Positions 25,737 to 33,877 of a stretch of 36,073 nucleotides of DNA are shown in pieces. The stretch lies in the NCBI GenBank assembly GCA_025454255.1, contig JALOOU010000020.1, positions 1-36,073 on the forward strand. Direction: 5' to 3'. How positions within the stretch are numbered: the stretch's first letter is position 1; every line of letters begins with the position of its first letter. The translations under genes and the position numbers were made by a program. The notes below the pieces were generated by a model that worked only from the letters and a program-made list of their open reading frames with translations, searched no databases and was not told the origin of the DNA. The stretch comes from Desulfobacterales bacterium (GTDB lineage Bacteria; Desulfobacterota; Desulfobacteria; Desulfobacterales; SpSt-501).

Positions 25737-27206
25737 TCAGAAGAACCTATCCTGCAGGCCATAGGGGTCTTTGAACTCCAGCTCGGGCTGGAAGCGCAGC
25801 TTGCCGTCGGGGCCCCTCCGGTCCACATATTTCAGGATCTCCAGGTCCACCTTCAGGGGCACGTCGACTCCGGCCCGGGTCAGGGCCTGCCGCAGGTAGG
25901 CCTCGGCCCGGGTCCCGAACGCCACGGAGTCCCCTAAGATCCGCAGGCCTTCGGGCGGGTTGTGGAAACCGACGGAGTTTTCGGCGCCCATGAAGACCGT
26001 GCGGTAGAACGCCTCCTCGTAGAACTCCTTGGCCTTGTCGTAGAGCTCCCGGTCGATCGCCTTGCCTTCCGCCTGGGCCTTGTGGGTCATCTCGAAGAGC
26101 TTGGCCACGGTGGCGCACTGGTAGCCGGCCCGGATCATGATCGACGCCGTCCGGTCCTGGATTGAGAAGACGCGGTCGCGCAGCCACTGCGGGCTCTGGG
26201 CATGGCACTGTTTGCAGGCTTTCATGTCCGCCTGGACCGGGCTCATCACGCGGTGGTCCGACACCTTGTGGACCCCGGCGATCGTGTAGGGCATGTGGCA
26301 GTCCGCGCAGGAGGCTCCGGCCCTGAAGTGGGTGCTGTTGTAGGTCCAGAACTCGTACTCCGGGTGGCGGAGGAAGGCCATCTTGAAGCCGGTCACCTTC
26401 TGGGTCCACTCCTTCACCGTTTCGTCGCTGCGGATCTGCTTGATGATGTTTTCGATGCTGATTTCGCCGAATTTGGACTTCTGCCAGGGGAAGTAGAGGC
26501 CGACCGACTTGCCCTCCTTGTCCTTGGGGATGTTGTAGGTGACATGGCACTGGGCGCAGACGGCCGAGCGCATCTCCTGGCGCGTCAGCTTGGCGGGGTC
26601 GACGCCCATCGACTTGAAGGCCTCGACCAGCGTGAACCCGCGCGAGATCCTGAGGCTCATGTCTTTATTGTCGTGGCAGTCGATGCAGGCCACCCCCAGC
26701 TCGCGGCCTTTTTCGGGGATCCGGCCGAGCACCTCCTTGAACGGCTTGCGAAAGTAGTCCACCCCCATTTCTTTGTGCAGCCCGGGCGCGTAGGGGCTCT
26801 TGCAGCTCAGGCAGACCCCGCCGGCGCCCAGGCGCGAGGAGTCGATCTCCAGCTGGTCGCGCACCATGTAGGCGTGGCCGCGGGGCTCGTTGTACTCGAC
26901 GCCGAACCCCCATCCGTTGAACAGCAGGGCCATGTAGGGGAAGTGGGAGAGCTTGTCCATGGTCACCGGGCCGCTGTCCATGCCGGTCTTGTACTTGCTC
27001 CTGCGGGCCGACACCGGCTCCTCGGTCTTCTTCCAAAGCTCATACTCCTCGGGGAAAGCGCGGCCCCAGAGGGCCGGGTCTATCTCCCCGTCGGGGATCG
27101 TGACCACCTGCCGCGGCTGGGGCTTGGTCGGCTCGCAGCCGGCGAGCAGTGCGGCCAGGATCACGCTCAGGCAAAGCGCCAAGGCCAAGTTCAAACGGTG
27201 TGGCAT
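25737..27206 (-). CDS. nrfA: Cytochrome c nitrite reductase, catalytic subunit NrfA
   Basis: Pentaheme enzyme that reduces nitrite to ammonium with six electrons, outside the cytoplasmic membrane. 489 residues. The catalytic heme site is CLSCK (132-136), the Lys-ligated variant typical of NrfA. Four CxxCH sites are at 174-178, 217-221, 300-304 and 331-335. Active-site residues are visible: Arg109 in EPRGHAY, Tyr224 in CHVTY and His281 in RHPEYE. The N-terminus ends LLAGC (Cys24), a lipobox, so this NrfA is probably lipid-anchored. The start is ATG 27206, because AGGAGGGGG lies just before it; the in-frame GTG at 27221 overlaps that site. nrfH precedes it by 42 bases. Confidence 0.95.
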   Translation of the reverse strand: MPHRLNLALALCLSVILAALLAGCEPTKPQPRQVVTIPDGEIDPALWGRAFPEEYELWKKTEEPVSARRSKYKTGMDSGPVTMDKLSHFPYMALLFNGWGFGVEYNEPRGHAYMVRDQLEIDSSRLGAGGVCLSCKSPYAPGLHKEMGVDYFRKPFKEVLGRIPEKGRELGVACIDCHDNKDMSLRISRGFTLVEAFKSMGVDPAKLTRQEMRSAVCAQCHVTYNIPKDKEGKSVGLYFPWQKSKFGEISIENIIKQIRSDETVKEWTQKVTGFKMAFLRHPEYEFWTYNSTHFRAGASCADCHMPYTIAGVHKVSDHRVMSPVQADMKACKQCHAQSPQWLRDRVFSIQDRTASIMIRAGYQCATVAKLFEMTHKAQAEGKAIDRELYDKAKEFYEEAFYRTVFMGAENSVGFHNPPEGLRILGDSVAFGTRAEAYLRQALTRAGVDVPLKVDLEILKYVDRRGPDGKLRFQPELEFKDPYGLQDRFF

Positions 27207-27248
27207 CTTCCCCCTCCTCACGTATGGTTGGTTGAACCCGATCGGATG

Positions 27249-27710
27249 TCAGTTCGTCAATCGGACGGCGGCCAGGCTGTGCTGCAGAAACCGGTGGCAT
27301 TCCCAGCAGTCGCGCTCCTGATTGATCATCGCCACGCGCTCGCCGTGGCAGCGGATGCAGTTGGCCTGCACGAACCGCCGGCCGCGGTCGGAGAGCGTGA
27401 TCGTCTCCGGGGTCCGGCCGGAGTAAAACACCACGACGTCTTTCATTCCGTCGATCGATTTCCAGACATAGTAGGCGGGCAGGTTCGCGTGCGGCAGGTG
27501 GCAGTCGACGCAGCGGATCGTGCGGTGGGCGCCGACGTTGAACCACGCCTCGTACTGGGATTCCATGACGTGGCAGGAGCCGCAGAAGAGCGCTGTCTCG
27601 GTTTTGGCCATGAGCTGGGGGGGGCCGAAGGCCAAAAACGCGCCGGCCGCACCGCCCGCGATGCAAAGCAACACCAGGATCTTCCAGTTGATTCGTTTCA
27701 GGAGCGCCAT
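27249..27710 (-). CDS. nrfH: Cytochrome c nitrite reductase, quinol-oxidising subunit NrfH
   Basis: Membrane-anchored tetraheme cytochrome of the NapC/NirT family that takes electrons from menaquinol and passes them to NrfA. 153 residues. One N-terminal transmembrane helix (about 10-28, ILVLLCIAGGAAGAFLAFG) leads into four CxxCH sites at 43-47, 67-71, 118-122 and 135-139. The first reads CGSCHVM, with the Met49-type ligand known from Desulfovibrio NrfH. GGGGAGGT lies about 10 bases before the ATG. The nrfHA order is that of sulfate-reducing deltaproteobacteria and epsilonproteobacteria. The upstream FNR/CRP-type palindrome suggests regulation by nitrite/NO or anaerobiosis. Confidence 0.94.
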   Translation of the reverse strand: MALLKRINWKILVLLCIAGGAAGAFLAFGPPQLMAKTETALFCGSCHVMESQYEAWFNVGAHRTIRCVDCHLPHANLPAYYVWKSIDGMKDVVVFYSGRTPETITLSDRGRRFVQANCIRCHGERVAMINQERDCWECHRFLQHSLAAVRLTN

Positions 27711-27836
27711 CGTTCTTCGACCTCCCCGGGCAGGTGGCGGCCGTGGGTGCCGGCGGCGGTCGTTCGGCCGTCGCGGCCCCGTTGGTGATGGAGAGCAGCC
27801 GGTGACTAAAACCTAATGTGGACGGGCGTCTGGATT

Positions 27837-27879
27837 CGTATAGCAGGCCGCCCGCGGGAATAAAATTGACTTATGTCAA
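27837..27879 (-). promoter_or_regulatory. FNR/CRP-family operator and promoter of nrfHA
   Basis: ttgac-ttat-gtcaa (27866-27879) is a perfect FNR/CRP-superfamily palindrome, overlapping the stop codon of the upstream gene. A -10 TATACG lies at 27837-27842 on the minus strand. The implied start (about 27830) places the site centre near -42, the spacing of class II activators. The rest of 27711-27836 shows no gene. Confidence 0.65.
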
Positions 27880-28184
27880 AAACTGCCGTCGGCCGCGCCC
27901 CGGACACGGAAGGAGGGGCTCTGGAGCTTCGAGCGCCGGCACTGCGGGCACCGGCCGGGGCGGGTGAGCCGGCGGCGGTGTTCGAAGAGATAGCCGCAGA
28001 GCAGGCACCGGCTGGGAGTCACGCTGAACGTTGCGCCGGCCGCCGCCATCGAGCGCTGCACGTGCGCCAGGTGCGCGTAGACCTCCTTCTCCTTGAGGCC
28101 GAGCTCCCGGCTGAGCTCGCGCGCGTCCATCTCCTGCGCGATCAGCAGAGAAACGATTCGGCGGCGGAGGGTTTGGGTCGACAT
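27876..28184 (-). CDS. Small transcriptional regulator: HTH domain fused to a C-terminal zinc ribbon
   Basis: 102 residues. Positions 4-45 form a winged-helix/HTH-like segment (TLRRRIVSLLIAQEMDARELSRELG, then KEKEVYAHLAHV). Four Cys in CLLC (60-63) and CPQC (79-82), separated by a basic stretch, form a zinc ribbon. This layout matches the predicted regulator group COG3357 as I recall it. It starts 6 bases after the radical SAM stop codon, so the two are an operon, and it lies directly before the nrfHA promoter. Its target is unknown; regulating its own operon or nrfHA are simple possibilities. Confidence 0.72.
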   Translation of the reverse strand: MSTQTLRRRIVSLLIAQEMDARELSRELGLKEKEVYAHLAHVQRSMAAAGATFSVTPSRCLLCGYLFEHRRRLTRPGRCPQCRRSKLQSPSFRVRGAADGSF

Positions 28185-28190
28185 CGCGCC

Positions 28191-29201
28191 TTACCCGGGC
28201 TCGCGCTCCTGCTTGAGCAGACAGCAGGCGATCCGGGGGGCGGGCCTTCCGGCGGGCGCCGCCGGGCCGGGCTGAATGAGCTGGTGCATGACGCAGCCCT
28301 CCGGGATCTCCAGCCGGAAGAGATCTTTTTCGTTCAGCTTCGGTCGCTGCGCCAGCCGGCCGCCCTCGAAGGCCAGACTGTGCAGGGGGTAGTCCTCGCA
28401 CAGCGGGCAGCGGTAGACCCGGCCGTTGGGGAAGACGAAATAGTTGTCGGCCACGAGCCCCGCGCACTCGAATTTTTCGCCGGGTTCGAGAAACACCTTG
28501 GGATAGATCACCCGGATGCCCCGCCGGGCGATCGCCGCGGCCGCAGCCGGCACCTGCACGCCCCATGCGGAAGCCCGCACCCGCGCGAGCTCCGACCCGC
28601 CCGGGCCGCAGCCGCTGCGGGCGGCCTTGCCGCGCAGCCCCAGCACCTGGATGAAAAAGCGCTCGATGCCCAGTTCCTCGAGGAGCGGCCCCATGGCGGC
28701 CAGCTCCGCCACATTGGCGCTGCTGACGGTGGTGATCAGGCTGGTGTGGAAGCCTTTGGCGCGCGCCCGTCGGATCCCGTCGATGCAGGCGTCGAAGGAG
28801 CCTCGGCCCCTGAGCCGGTCGTTGGTCGCCGCGGTGGCCCCGTCCAGGCTGAAGCTGAACACATCCACCTCCGCGGGGGAGAGCTTTTCGAGGATGTCGT
28901 GAAAGAGGTACCCGTTGGTGTCGATGGTGACGCTGCCGTAGCCGAGGCGCCGGGCCGCGCGCACGGCCCGGGCCAGGTCCGGGTGCAGGGTGGGCTCGCC
29001 GCCGAGCAGCACCAGGTTTGCGCCCGGGCTGCGGTCGGCCAGCAGCCCCAGCCAGCGCTCGATGCGCCGGATCGGCAGGCGGGACCGCCCGTGCTGCTCC
29101 GGGTTGATGTAGCAGTGGCGGCAGCGCAGGTTGCAGCGGGTCAGCACGTGCAGGAACACGTTGGCCGTCTGCCGGCAGAATTGGACCGTAGGGGGCGCCA
29201 T
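28191..29201 (-). CDS. Radical SAM protein with SPASM-like C-terminal cysteines
   Basis: Iron-sulfur enzyme of the radical SAM superfamily, 336 residues. The cluster motif C-x3-C-x2-C is at Cys23, 27 and 30 (TRCNLRCRHCYINP). GGEPTLHPD (67-75) is the SAM-binding GGE motif. The barrel continues with DTNGYL and FSLDGA. The C-terminal part holds Cys246, Cys265-x2-Cys268, Cys303 and Cys326/327, consistent with a SPASM or twitch-type auxiliary cluster, as in peptide-modifying and maturase enzymes. No small precursor peptide is evident beside it. The partner is an HTH/Zn-ribbon regulator in the same operon. No Shine-Dalgarno is visible; an 8-bp dyad sits directly before the ATG. Function unknown. 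Confidence 0.8.
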   Translation of the reverse strand: MAPPTVQFCRQTANVFLHVLTRCNLRCRHCYINPEQHGRSRLPIRRIERWLGLLADRSPGANLVLLGGEPTLHPDLARAVRAARRLGYGSVTIDTNGYLFHDILEKLSPAEVDVFSFSLDGATAATNDRLRGRGSFDACIDGIRRARAKGFHTSLITTVSSANVAELAAMGPLLEELGIERFFIQVLGLRGKAARSGCGPGGSELARVRASAWGVQVPAAAAAIARRGIRVIYPKVFLEPGEKFECAGLVADNYFVFPNGRVYRCPLCEDYPLHSLAFEGGRLAQRPKLNEKDLFRLEIPEGCVMHQLIQPGPAAPAGRPAPRIACCLLKQEREPG

Positions 29202-29204
29202 CGC

Positions 29205-29238
29205 AAGGGTATCCCGATCGAAGCCTGAGAATACCCTT
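29205..29238. repeat. 8-bp inverted repeat abutting the radical SAM start codon
   Basis: aagggtat (29205-29212) and ataccctt (29231-29238), with an 18-base centre. On the minus strand the second arm ends 3 bases before the ATG. A further CCCTT/AAGGG pair overlaps the outer arm. It could be an operator or a translation-blocking RNA hairpin. Confidence 0.5.
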
Positions 29239-29319
29239 AAAAGGGACGGGCTTTCAAGCGGCAGGGCAAAAGCGCCAGCGGGCGACGCCCGGGCCGGAAT
29301 CGGGTGTAGTTCGCCGCCG

Positions 29320-29829
29320 TCACGATGGGGAGCTCAGCTGCTTGATCTTGCGCTTGGCCGCGATCAGCTCCTCGTTGGTGGCCCGCAGCCGGACGGCCAT
29401 GTACTCCGCGAAGATGCGATAGAGGAGCAGGAGAAAATCCAGCTTCTCCTCCTGAGGGGTGCTGGTGTTGAAACGGCCGGCGGCGCCGGTGTCCACGGCC
29501 AGGCAGACCGTTTTGCCCACGGCCTTGGCGGTGGCCGACCGGCCGAGGCTGTCGATGATGCGCATCTCCCCGAAAATATCGCCCTTTTGGTCGATGACCC
29601 CGATCTCGAGGCCCTGCTTGGTGACGCGGACCTTGCCGGAGAGCAGAAAGTAGAGCCAGGGGTCGGAATCGCCCTCGCGGATGATGGCCTCGCCGTCTTC
29701 GTACTCGCGGATTTTGCTCAATTTGAGAAGTTTGCCGAGGCTCTTGGTCTCGAAATTCCGCAGCGCGGAAATAGCCATCAATTTCTGAATGTTCTCGATG
29801 TTGTCCTTGAGATACTTCGACTCGATCAT
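29320..29829 (-). CDS. Cyclic nucleotide-binding (CNB) domain protein without DNA-binding domain
   Basis: 169 residues. The CNB fold spans about 30-120, with YEDGEAIIREGD, WLYFLLSGKVRV and the phosphate-binding-cassette-like FGEMRIIDSLGRSATAKA (the E and R of the usual FGExxLL...RSA pattern are present). The C-terminus is a helical, probably coiled-coil tail (YRIFAEYMAVRLRATNEELIAAKRKIKQL) in place of the HTH found in CRP/FNR regulators. It is therefore likely a signalling or scaffold protein rather than a transcription factor. Start ATG 29829 has CAGGAGG 5 bases upstream; an in-frame extension to 29883 is less likely. A candidate promoter lies at 29889-29917. It sits between purF and the radical SAM gene. 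Ligand (cAMP, cGMP or none) unknown. Confidence 0.78.
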   Translation of the reverse strand: MIESKYLKDNIENIQKLMAISALRNFETKSLGKLLKLSKIREYEDGEAIIREGDSDPWLYFLLSGKVRVTKQGLEIGVIDQKGDIFGEMRIIDSLGRSATAKAVGKTVCLAVDTGAAGRFNTSTPQEEKLDFLLLLYRIFAEYMAVRLRATNEELIAAKRKIKQLSSPS

Positions 29830-29888
29830 CCGGGCCTCCTGCAGCCGCCCTCCCCGCCGCAGCGCAGGGGGTGCCGACCTCATGCAAA

Positions 29889-29917
29889 ATTTTACAACGG
29901 AGGCGGTGAAAGCGCAA
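29889..29917 (-). promoter_or_regulatory. Candidate promoter of the CNB gene
   Basis: On the minus strand: TTGCGC (29912-29917), a 17-bp spacer and TAAAAT (29889-29894), 59 bases before the ATG at 29829. Confidence 0.4.
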
Positions 29918-29956
29918 GCTGAGGGCGGGGCCGCCGGCAGCGGCGGGGCGCGGGGA

Positions 29957-31393
29957 TCAGCACTCTTTTTCCAGGCAATCCTTGCTGACCGTCGCGTCGA
30001 AAGGGACCGGGTAGCGGCCGTCGAAGCAGGCCTTGCAGAACTTGCCCTCCGGCTCGGGAACGCCGGTCGATGCGAGCAGCCCGGGAATGCTGAGATAGTG
30101 CAGGGTGTCCAGCCCCAGCAGGCGGCGGATCTCCTCCTCGGATTTGCCGGCCGCGACCAGCTCCCCGCGGGTGGAGAAATCGATGCCGTAGTGGCACGGG
30201 TGGCGGTGGGGCGGGCCGGCGATGCGCATGTGCACCCGCCGCACCCCCAGTTCGCGCAGCGCCTTGACCCGGGTCTTGACCGTGGTGCCGCGGATAATCG
30301 AATCGTCGATGATGATGATCTCCTTGCCCTGCAGCAGCTCCCGCACCGGGTTGAGCTTCACCCGCACCCCGAAGTCCCGCATGCTCTGGGTGGGTTGGAT
30401 GAAGGTCCGGCCGACGTAGTGGTTGCGGATCATTCCGAGCTCGAAGGGGATCCCCGACTCCTCGGTGTAGCCGATGGCCGCGTAGGTCCCCGAGTCCGGG
30501 AAGGGCATGACGAAATCGGCCGCCACCGGCGCCTCCCGCGCCAGCTGCCGGCCCTGGGCCTTGCGCACGAGGTAGACGCTCTGGCCGTCGATGGAGCTGT
30601 CCGGCCGCGCGAAGTAGATGAGCTCGAAGATGCAAAGCGCGCGCCGGGGCGCCGCCGGGGTGCGGATGCTGCGCACCCCCTCGCGGGTGATGATGATGAT
30701 CTCGCCAGGGTCGATCTCGCGCACGAACTGGGCCTCCACCAGATCGAGGGCGCAGCTCTCCGAGGCCAAAACGTGGAATCCGTTGAGCCGCCCGAGGCAG
30801 AGCGGCCGGAACCCGTGGGGGTCCCGGATGCCGATCACCTCCCCCCGGCTGGTCAGCATGACCAGTGAGAACGCCCCTTCCAGCCGGCCGACGGAATCGA
30901 CCAAGGCCTGCTCGAAACCGAGCTTGAGGCTCTTGACGAACAGGTGCAGGAACACCTCGCTGTCCATGGTGGACTGGAAGATGGAGCCGGTCTGCTCGAG
31001 CTCCTCCTTGAGGGTGTGGGCGTTGGTGATGTTGCCGTTGTGGCCCACGGCATAGGTCTTGTTGCGGTGCCGGACGATGAACGGCTGGGCGTTGGTGAGG
31101 ATCGAGCTGCCGGTGGTCGAATAACGCACGTGGCCGATGGCGCAGCAGCCCTCGAGCTCTTCCAGGTGGTTCACGTCGAAGACGTCCGGCACCAGCCCCA
31201 TGCCCTTGTGCGACACGATGGCCCCGCTGCGGGAGACGGCGATGCCCGCACTCTCCTGGCCCCGGTGCTGCAGGGCGTAGAGGCCGAAATAGGTCATCGC
31301 CGCCGCCTCCGGATGGCCGCAGATCCCGAAAATGCCGCAGGACTCCCGCGGCTTGTCGGAGCTATCGCGCGAGCTCAGATGGGTGATCGACAT
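29957..31393 (-). CDS. purF: Amidophosphoribosyltransferase PurF (Fe-S type)
   Basis: First committed enzyme of purine synthesis: moves the amide nitrogen of glutamine onto PRPP. 478 residues. The N-terminal nucleophile is Cys19 in ESCGIFG, so an 18-residue propeptide must be removed, as in the B. subtilis type. The class II glutaminase domain has QHRGQESAGIA, GHVRYSTTG and GHNGNITNA. The phosphoribosyltransferase domain has the PRPP loop EIIIIDDSIIRGTT. The four Cys that ligate the [4Fe-4S] cluster in B. subtilis appear to be present (LCIFELIYFARPDS, HPCHYGIDF, and C-x2-C in FCKACFDG). It follows the GltD fusion by 51 bases on the same strand, so it may belong to a glutamine-nitrogen operon. 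Confidence 0.95.
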   Translation of the reverse strand: MSITHLSSRDSSDKPRESCGIFGICGHPEAAAMTYFGLYALQHRGQESAGIAVSRSGAIVSHKGMGLVPDVFDVNHLEELEGCCAIGHVRYSTTGSSILTNAQPFIVRHRNKTYAVGHNGNITNAHTLKEELEQTGSIFQSTMDSEVFLHLFVKSLKLGFEQALVDSVGRLEGAFSLVMLTSRGEVIGIRDPHGFRPLCLGRLNGFHVLASESCALDLVEAQFVREIDPGEIIIITREGVRSIRTPAAPRRALCIFELIYFARPDSSIDGQSVYLVRKAQGRQLAREAPVAADFVMPFPDSGTYAAIGYTEESGIPFELGMIRNHYVGRTFIQPTQSMRDFGVRVKLNPVRELLQGKEIIIIDDSIIRGTTVKTRVKALRELGVRRVHMRIAGPPHRHPCHYGIDFSTRGELVAAGKSEEEIRRLLGLDTLHYLSIPGLLASTGVPEPEGKFCKACFDGRYPVPFDATVSKDCLEKEC

Positions 31394-31444
31394 GGCAGTC
31401 GCCTCTCGTTTTCAGGCGGCCGGCCGAACAGCGGCCGGTCGACC

Positions 31445-33790
31445 CTATTCCAACGGAAAATTCTCCTCCAGATTCCACACCCCGCAGGGGCAGGCCCCGG
31501 CGCAGAAGCCGCAGCCGATGCAAAGGTTCTCGTCGACGGCGTATTCGTATTCTCCGGCCAGGTCCCGGCGGCTGATGGCGCCCTGCGGGCAGACGGCGAC
31601 ACAGACCCCGCAGTCGCGGCAGGCCCCGCAGGAGAGGCATTGGGAGCCGCACTGGGCGAGGTCGCCGAAGGCGACGATGCGCGGGTCGAAATACTCCAGC
31701 GTGACCCGCCGCTGCGCGATCATCTGGCGGCGGAACGGCGCCGGCGTGCGGCCGTCGGATTCGTCGCAGATGGTCTGGGCCACCCGGCGCCCGGCCCCGA
31801 TCGCCTCGGTCAGCAGCCCGGGCCGCACCAGGTCCCCGATGGCGAAAATCTTCGGGTCGCTGGTGCGCTGCTCCGCGTCGACCTTGACGAACCCGCGCTC
31901 GGCGGCGATGCCCGGCGGCAGAAACGAAAGCTCGGGCGCCTCCCCGATGGAGACGATCACCGTGTCCGCGGGGATCAGCTCCCCGTCGGCCAGCCGCACC
32001 CCGTCGGCGGTGATCGCCTGCGTGGTCACGGGCCATCGGAACCGCGCGCCGACGGCCTCCGCCGCCCGCCGCTCCTTGCCGAAAGAGGCCGGCTGCTGCA
32101 CGTCGAGCAGCGTGATCTCCTCCGCCCCCAGCCGGTGGGCTTCGGTGGCGACATCGCAGCCGACGTTGCCGGCGCCGATGATGACCACCCGCTTGCCGCA
32201 GACGGCGGAGCCGGCCGTGGCGGCGTCCAGGAAATCCAGCGCCGCCACGGCGCGGTCGATGCCGGGCACCGGCAGCATGCGCGGCCGCTGGGCGCCGGTG
32301 GCGAGCACGAGGTAGTCGAAATCCTCGCGCATGTGGGCGATGTCGTCCGCTCCGAGCGGCTGCTGGAGATGAACGTGGGAGAGGACTTCTTTCACGCGGC
32401 CGAGCTCCGTGTCGATCACCTCGCGGGGAATGCGGCTCTCAGGGATGACGCGCGTGAATTTCCCCCCCAGCCGCCCCGCGACTTCGTAAACCACGGCCTC
32501 GTGCCCGCGCAGCCGCAGCTGCCAGGCGACCGAGAGCCCCGCCGGGCCGCCGCCGATGACCGCGATGCGCTTGCCAATGACCGGCGGCAGCTCGGGGAGC
32601 CTCGCGCCGATGCTCGCCTGGCCAATCCGCGTCGTGTCCACCGGCGCCATCGCGGCCATTCCCCGGGTGCAGGACTGCATGCACAGGTTGGGGCACAGAT
32701 ACCCGCAGACGGCTGCCGGGAACGGCGTGTAGGCCAGCGCCAGGTCGACGGCCTCCTCCACCCGCCCCTCGCGGATCAGCTGCCAGCGGCGCTGCACCGG
32801 TATCCCCGTCGGGCAGGAGGCCTCGCAGGGGGCCGCGTATTTCTGGTTTTCCCACACCGGGATGAAGCGCCGCAGGGCCCCCGTGGTGATCACCGGGATC
32901 ACGCTGCGGTCGATGTGCGTCAAGTCGCCGATCAGCCCGCCGCGGCCGAGCTCCGCCTCCCAGCGCTCGCGGTGAAAGGCCGCGATGGAGCGCACCGCAC
33001 GCCCCGTTTTTTCGTTCGGCTGGCGCGCGACCAGCAGCTGCCAGTGGCTGCGCTCCGAAAAGGGCTTGAGCAGCTCCGGGCGGCTGATTTTTTTGAGGAA
33101 ACCTCCCAGGTTGGCGGCCAGCCACTCCCAGTCGGGATCGCCGATCGGCGCCATGCGTGCATCCGCTCGGCTGAAGCCCGCATGCGGCCCGCGGAAAAAC
33201 ACTTTGCCGCCCACCATGCCGACCAGCGGCCGGTAGCCCAGGACATTGTCGGGCGCCTGCGCCTCATGACCGCAGACGACGGCGATCCCGCCCGCCATGA
33301 ATTCGCCGAAATAGTCTCCCACCGAACCGAGCACCCACAGCTCCGGTGCGCTGAAGCGCGGGTTGTGCTTGGTCATGGTCATGCCCCGCGCGCCGATGTT
33401 CCCGCCGACGAAGATGCGGCCCTGGGCCATGGCGTTGGCGGTGCCGTTGCCGGCGTGGCCGTGGATGGTGATCTCCGCGCCCGCATTGAGCCAGCCGACG
33501 TCGTCGGAGGCCGGGCCGAAGACCTCGATCCGGGTGCCCGGAAACCCCATGGAGCCCACCCGCTGGCCGGGGTGGCCCGTCACCCGTATGGAGACGGTCT
33601 CGGCACCGGCGCGCCACAGCCGGCCGCCGATGCCGTGCTGGCCGTAGGCGTCGACCTGCAGCCGGCGGTGGCCGGCGGCCACGGCCGCCTGAATCTGCTC
33701 CTCGAGAATCCGTGAACTCACGCGCTCACCGGCCTGCCGGCCGGAGATCGCAACCGGGGATGAACCGTGGTGTTGTCTGGATTCGGTCAT
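31445..33790 (-). CDS. Glutamate synthase GXGXG domain fused to GltD-type oxidoreductase and C-terminal ferredoxin domain
   Basis: 781 residues in three parts. Residues about 30-260 are the GXGXG beta-helix normally found at the C-terminus of GltB (repeats such as GSMGFPG, GNGTANAMAQGRIFVGGN, GSVGDYFGEFMAGG). Residues about 320-690 are the GltD small subunit: Fe-S Cys in PCEASCPTG and CGYLCPNLCMQSC, the FAD site VIGGGPAGLS (411-420) and the NAD(P) site VVIIGAGNVGCD. The last about 80 residues hold two [4Fe-4S] motifs (CLSCGACRDCGVCVAVCP and CIGCGFCAGACPCG). GltD would feed electrons to the FMN subunit encoded just upstream. GGAG lies 8 bases before the start. The electron donor (NADPH, NADH or ferredoxin) is not decided. 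Confidence 0.9.
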   Translation of the reverse strand: MTESRQHHGSSPVAISGRQAGERVSSRILEEQIQAAVAAGHRRLQVDAYGQHGIGGRLWRAGAETVSIRVTGHPGQRVGSMGFPGTRIEVFGPASDDVGWLNAGAEITIHGHAGNGTANAMAQGRIFVGGNIGARGMTMTKHNPRFSAPELWVLGSVGDYFGEFMAGGIAVVCGHEAQAPDNVLGYRPLVGMVGGKVFFRGPHAGFSRADARMAPIGDPDWEWLAANLGGFLKKISRPELLKPFSERSHWQLLVARQPNEKTGRAVRSIAAFHRERWEAELGRGGLIGDLTHIDRSVIPVITTGALRRFIPVWENQKYAAPCEASCPTGIPVQRRWQLIREGRVEEAVDLALAYTPFPAAVCGYLCPNLCMQSCTRGMAAMAPVDTTRIGQASIGARLPELPPVIGKRIAVIGGGPAGLSVAWQLRLRGHEAVVYEVAGRLGGKFTRVIPESRIPREVIDTELGRVKEVLSHVHLQQPLGADDIAHMREDFDYLVLATGAQRPRMLPVPGIDRAVAALDFLDAATAGSAVCGKRVVIIGAGNVGCDVATEAHRLGAEEITLLDVQQPASFGKERRAAEAVGARFRWPVTTQAITADGVRLADGELIPADTVIVSIGEAPELSFLPPGIAAERGFVKVDAEQRTSDPKIFAIGDLVRPGLLTEAIGAGRRVAQTICDESDGRTPAPFRRQMIAQRRVTLEYFDPRIVAFGDLAQCGSQCLSCGACRDCGVCVAVCPQGAISRRDLAGEYEYAVDENLCIGCGFCAGACPCGVWNLEENFPLE

Positions 33791-33824
33791 ATCTCTGCTC
33801 CAGCCAGCCCGTTAGCCGGTCGCC

Positions 33825-33872
33825 GGTCGGCCAGTCGACGGACTGACCCGCAAACCGGCCGACGGGCCGACC
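33825..33872. repeat. Long-range inverted repeat in the gap between the two glutamate synthase genes
   Basis: ggtcggcc (33825-33832) and ggccgacc (33865-33872) enclose a small internal cagtc/gactg hairpin. It lies in the 87-base gap of an otherwise tight operon and may be an mRNA processing or stability element. Confidence 0.35.
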
Positions 33873-33877
33873 CTTTG

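Noticed and set aside
27207..27221. GTG start for nrfA
   Set aside because: The codons after it form the AGGAGGGGG ribosome site of the ATG at 27206, which begins a proper lipoprotein signal.
30944..33715. 923-codon plus-strand open frame opposite purF and the GltD fusion
   Set aside because: Antisense shadow of two confidently identified enzymes; composition-driven absence of stops, no motifs.
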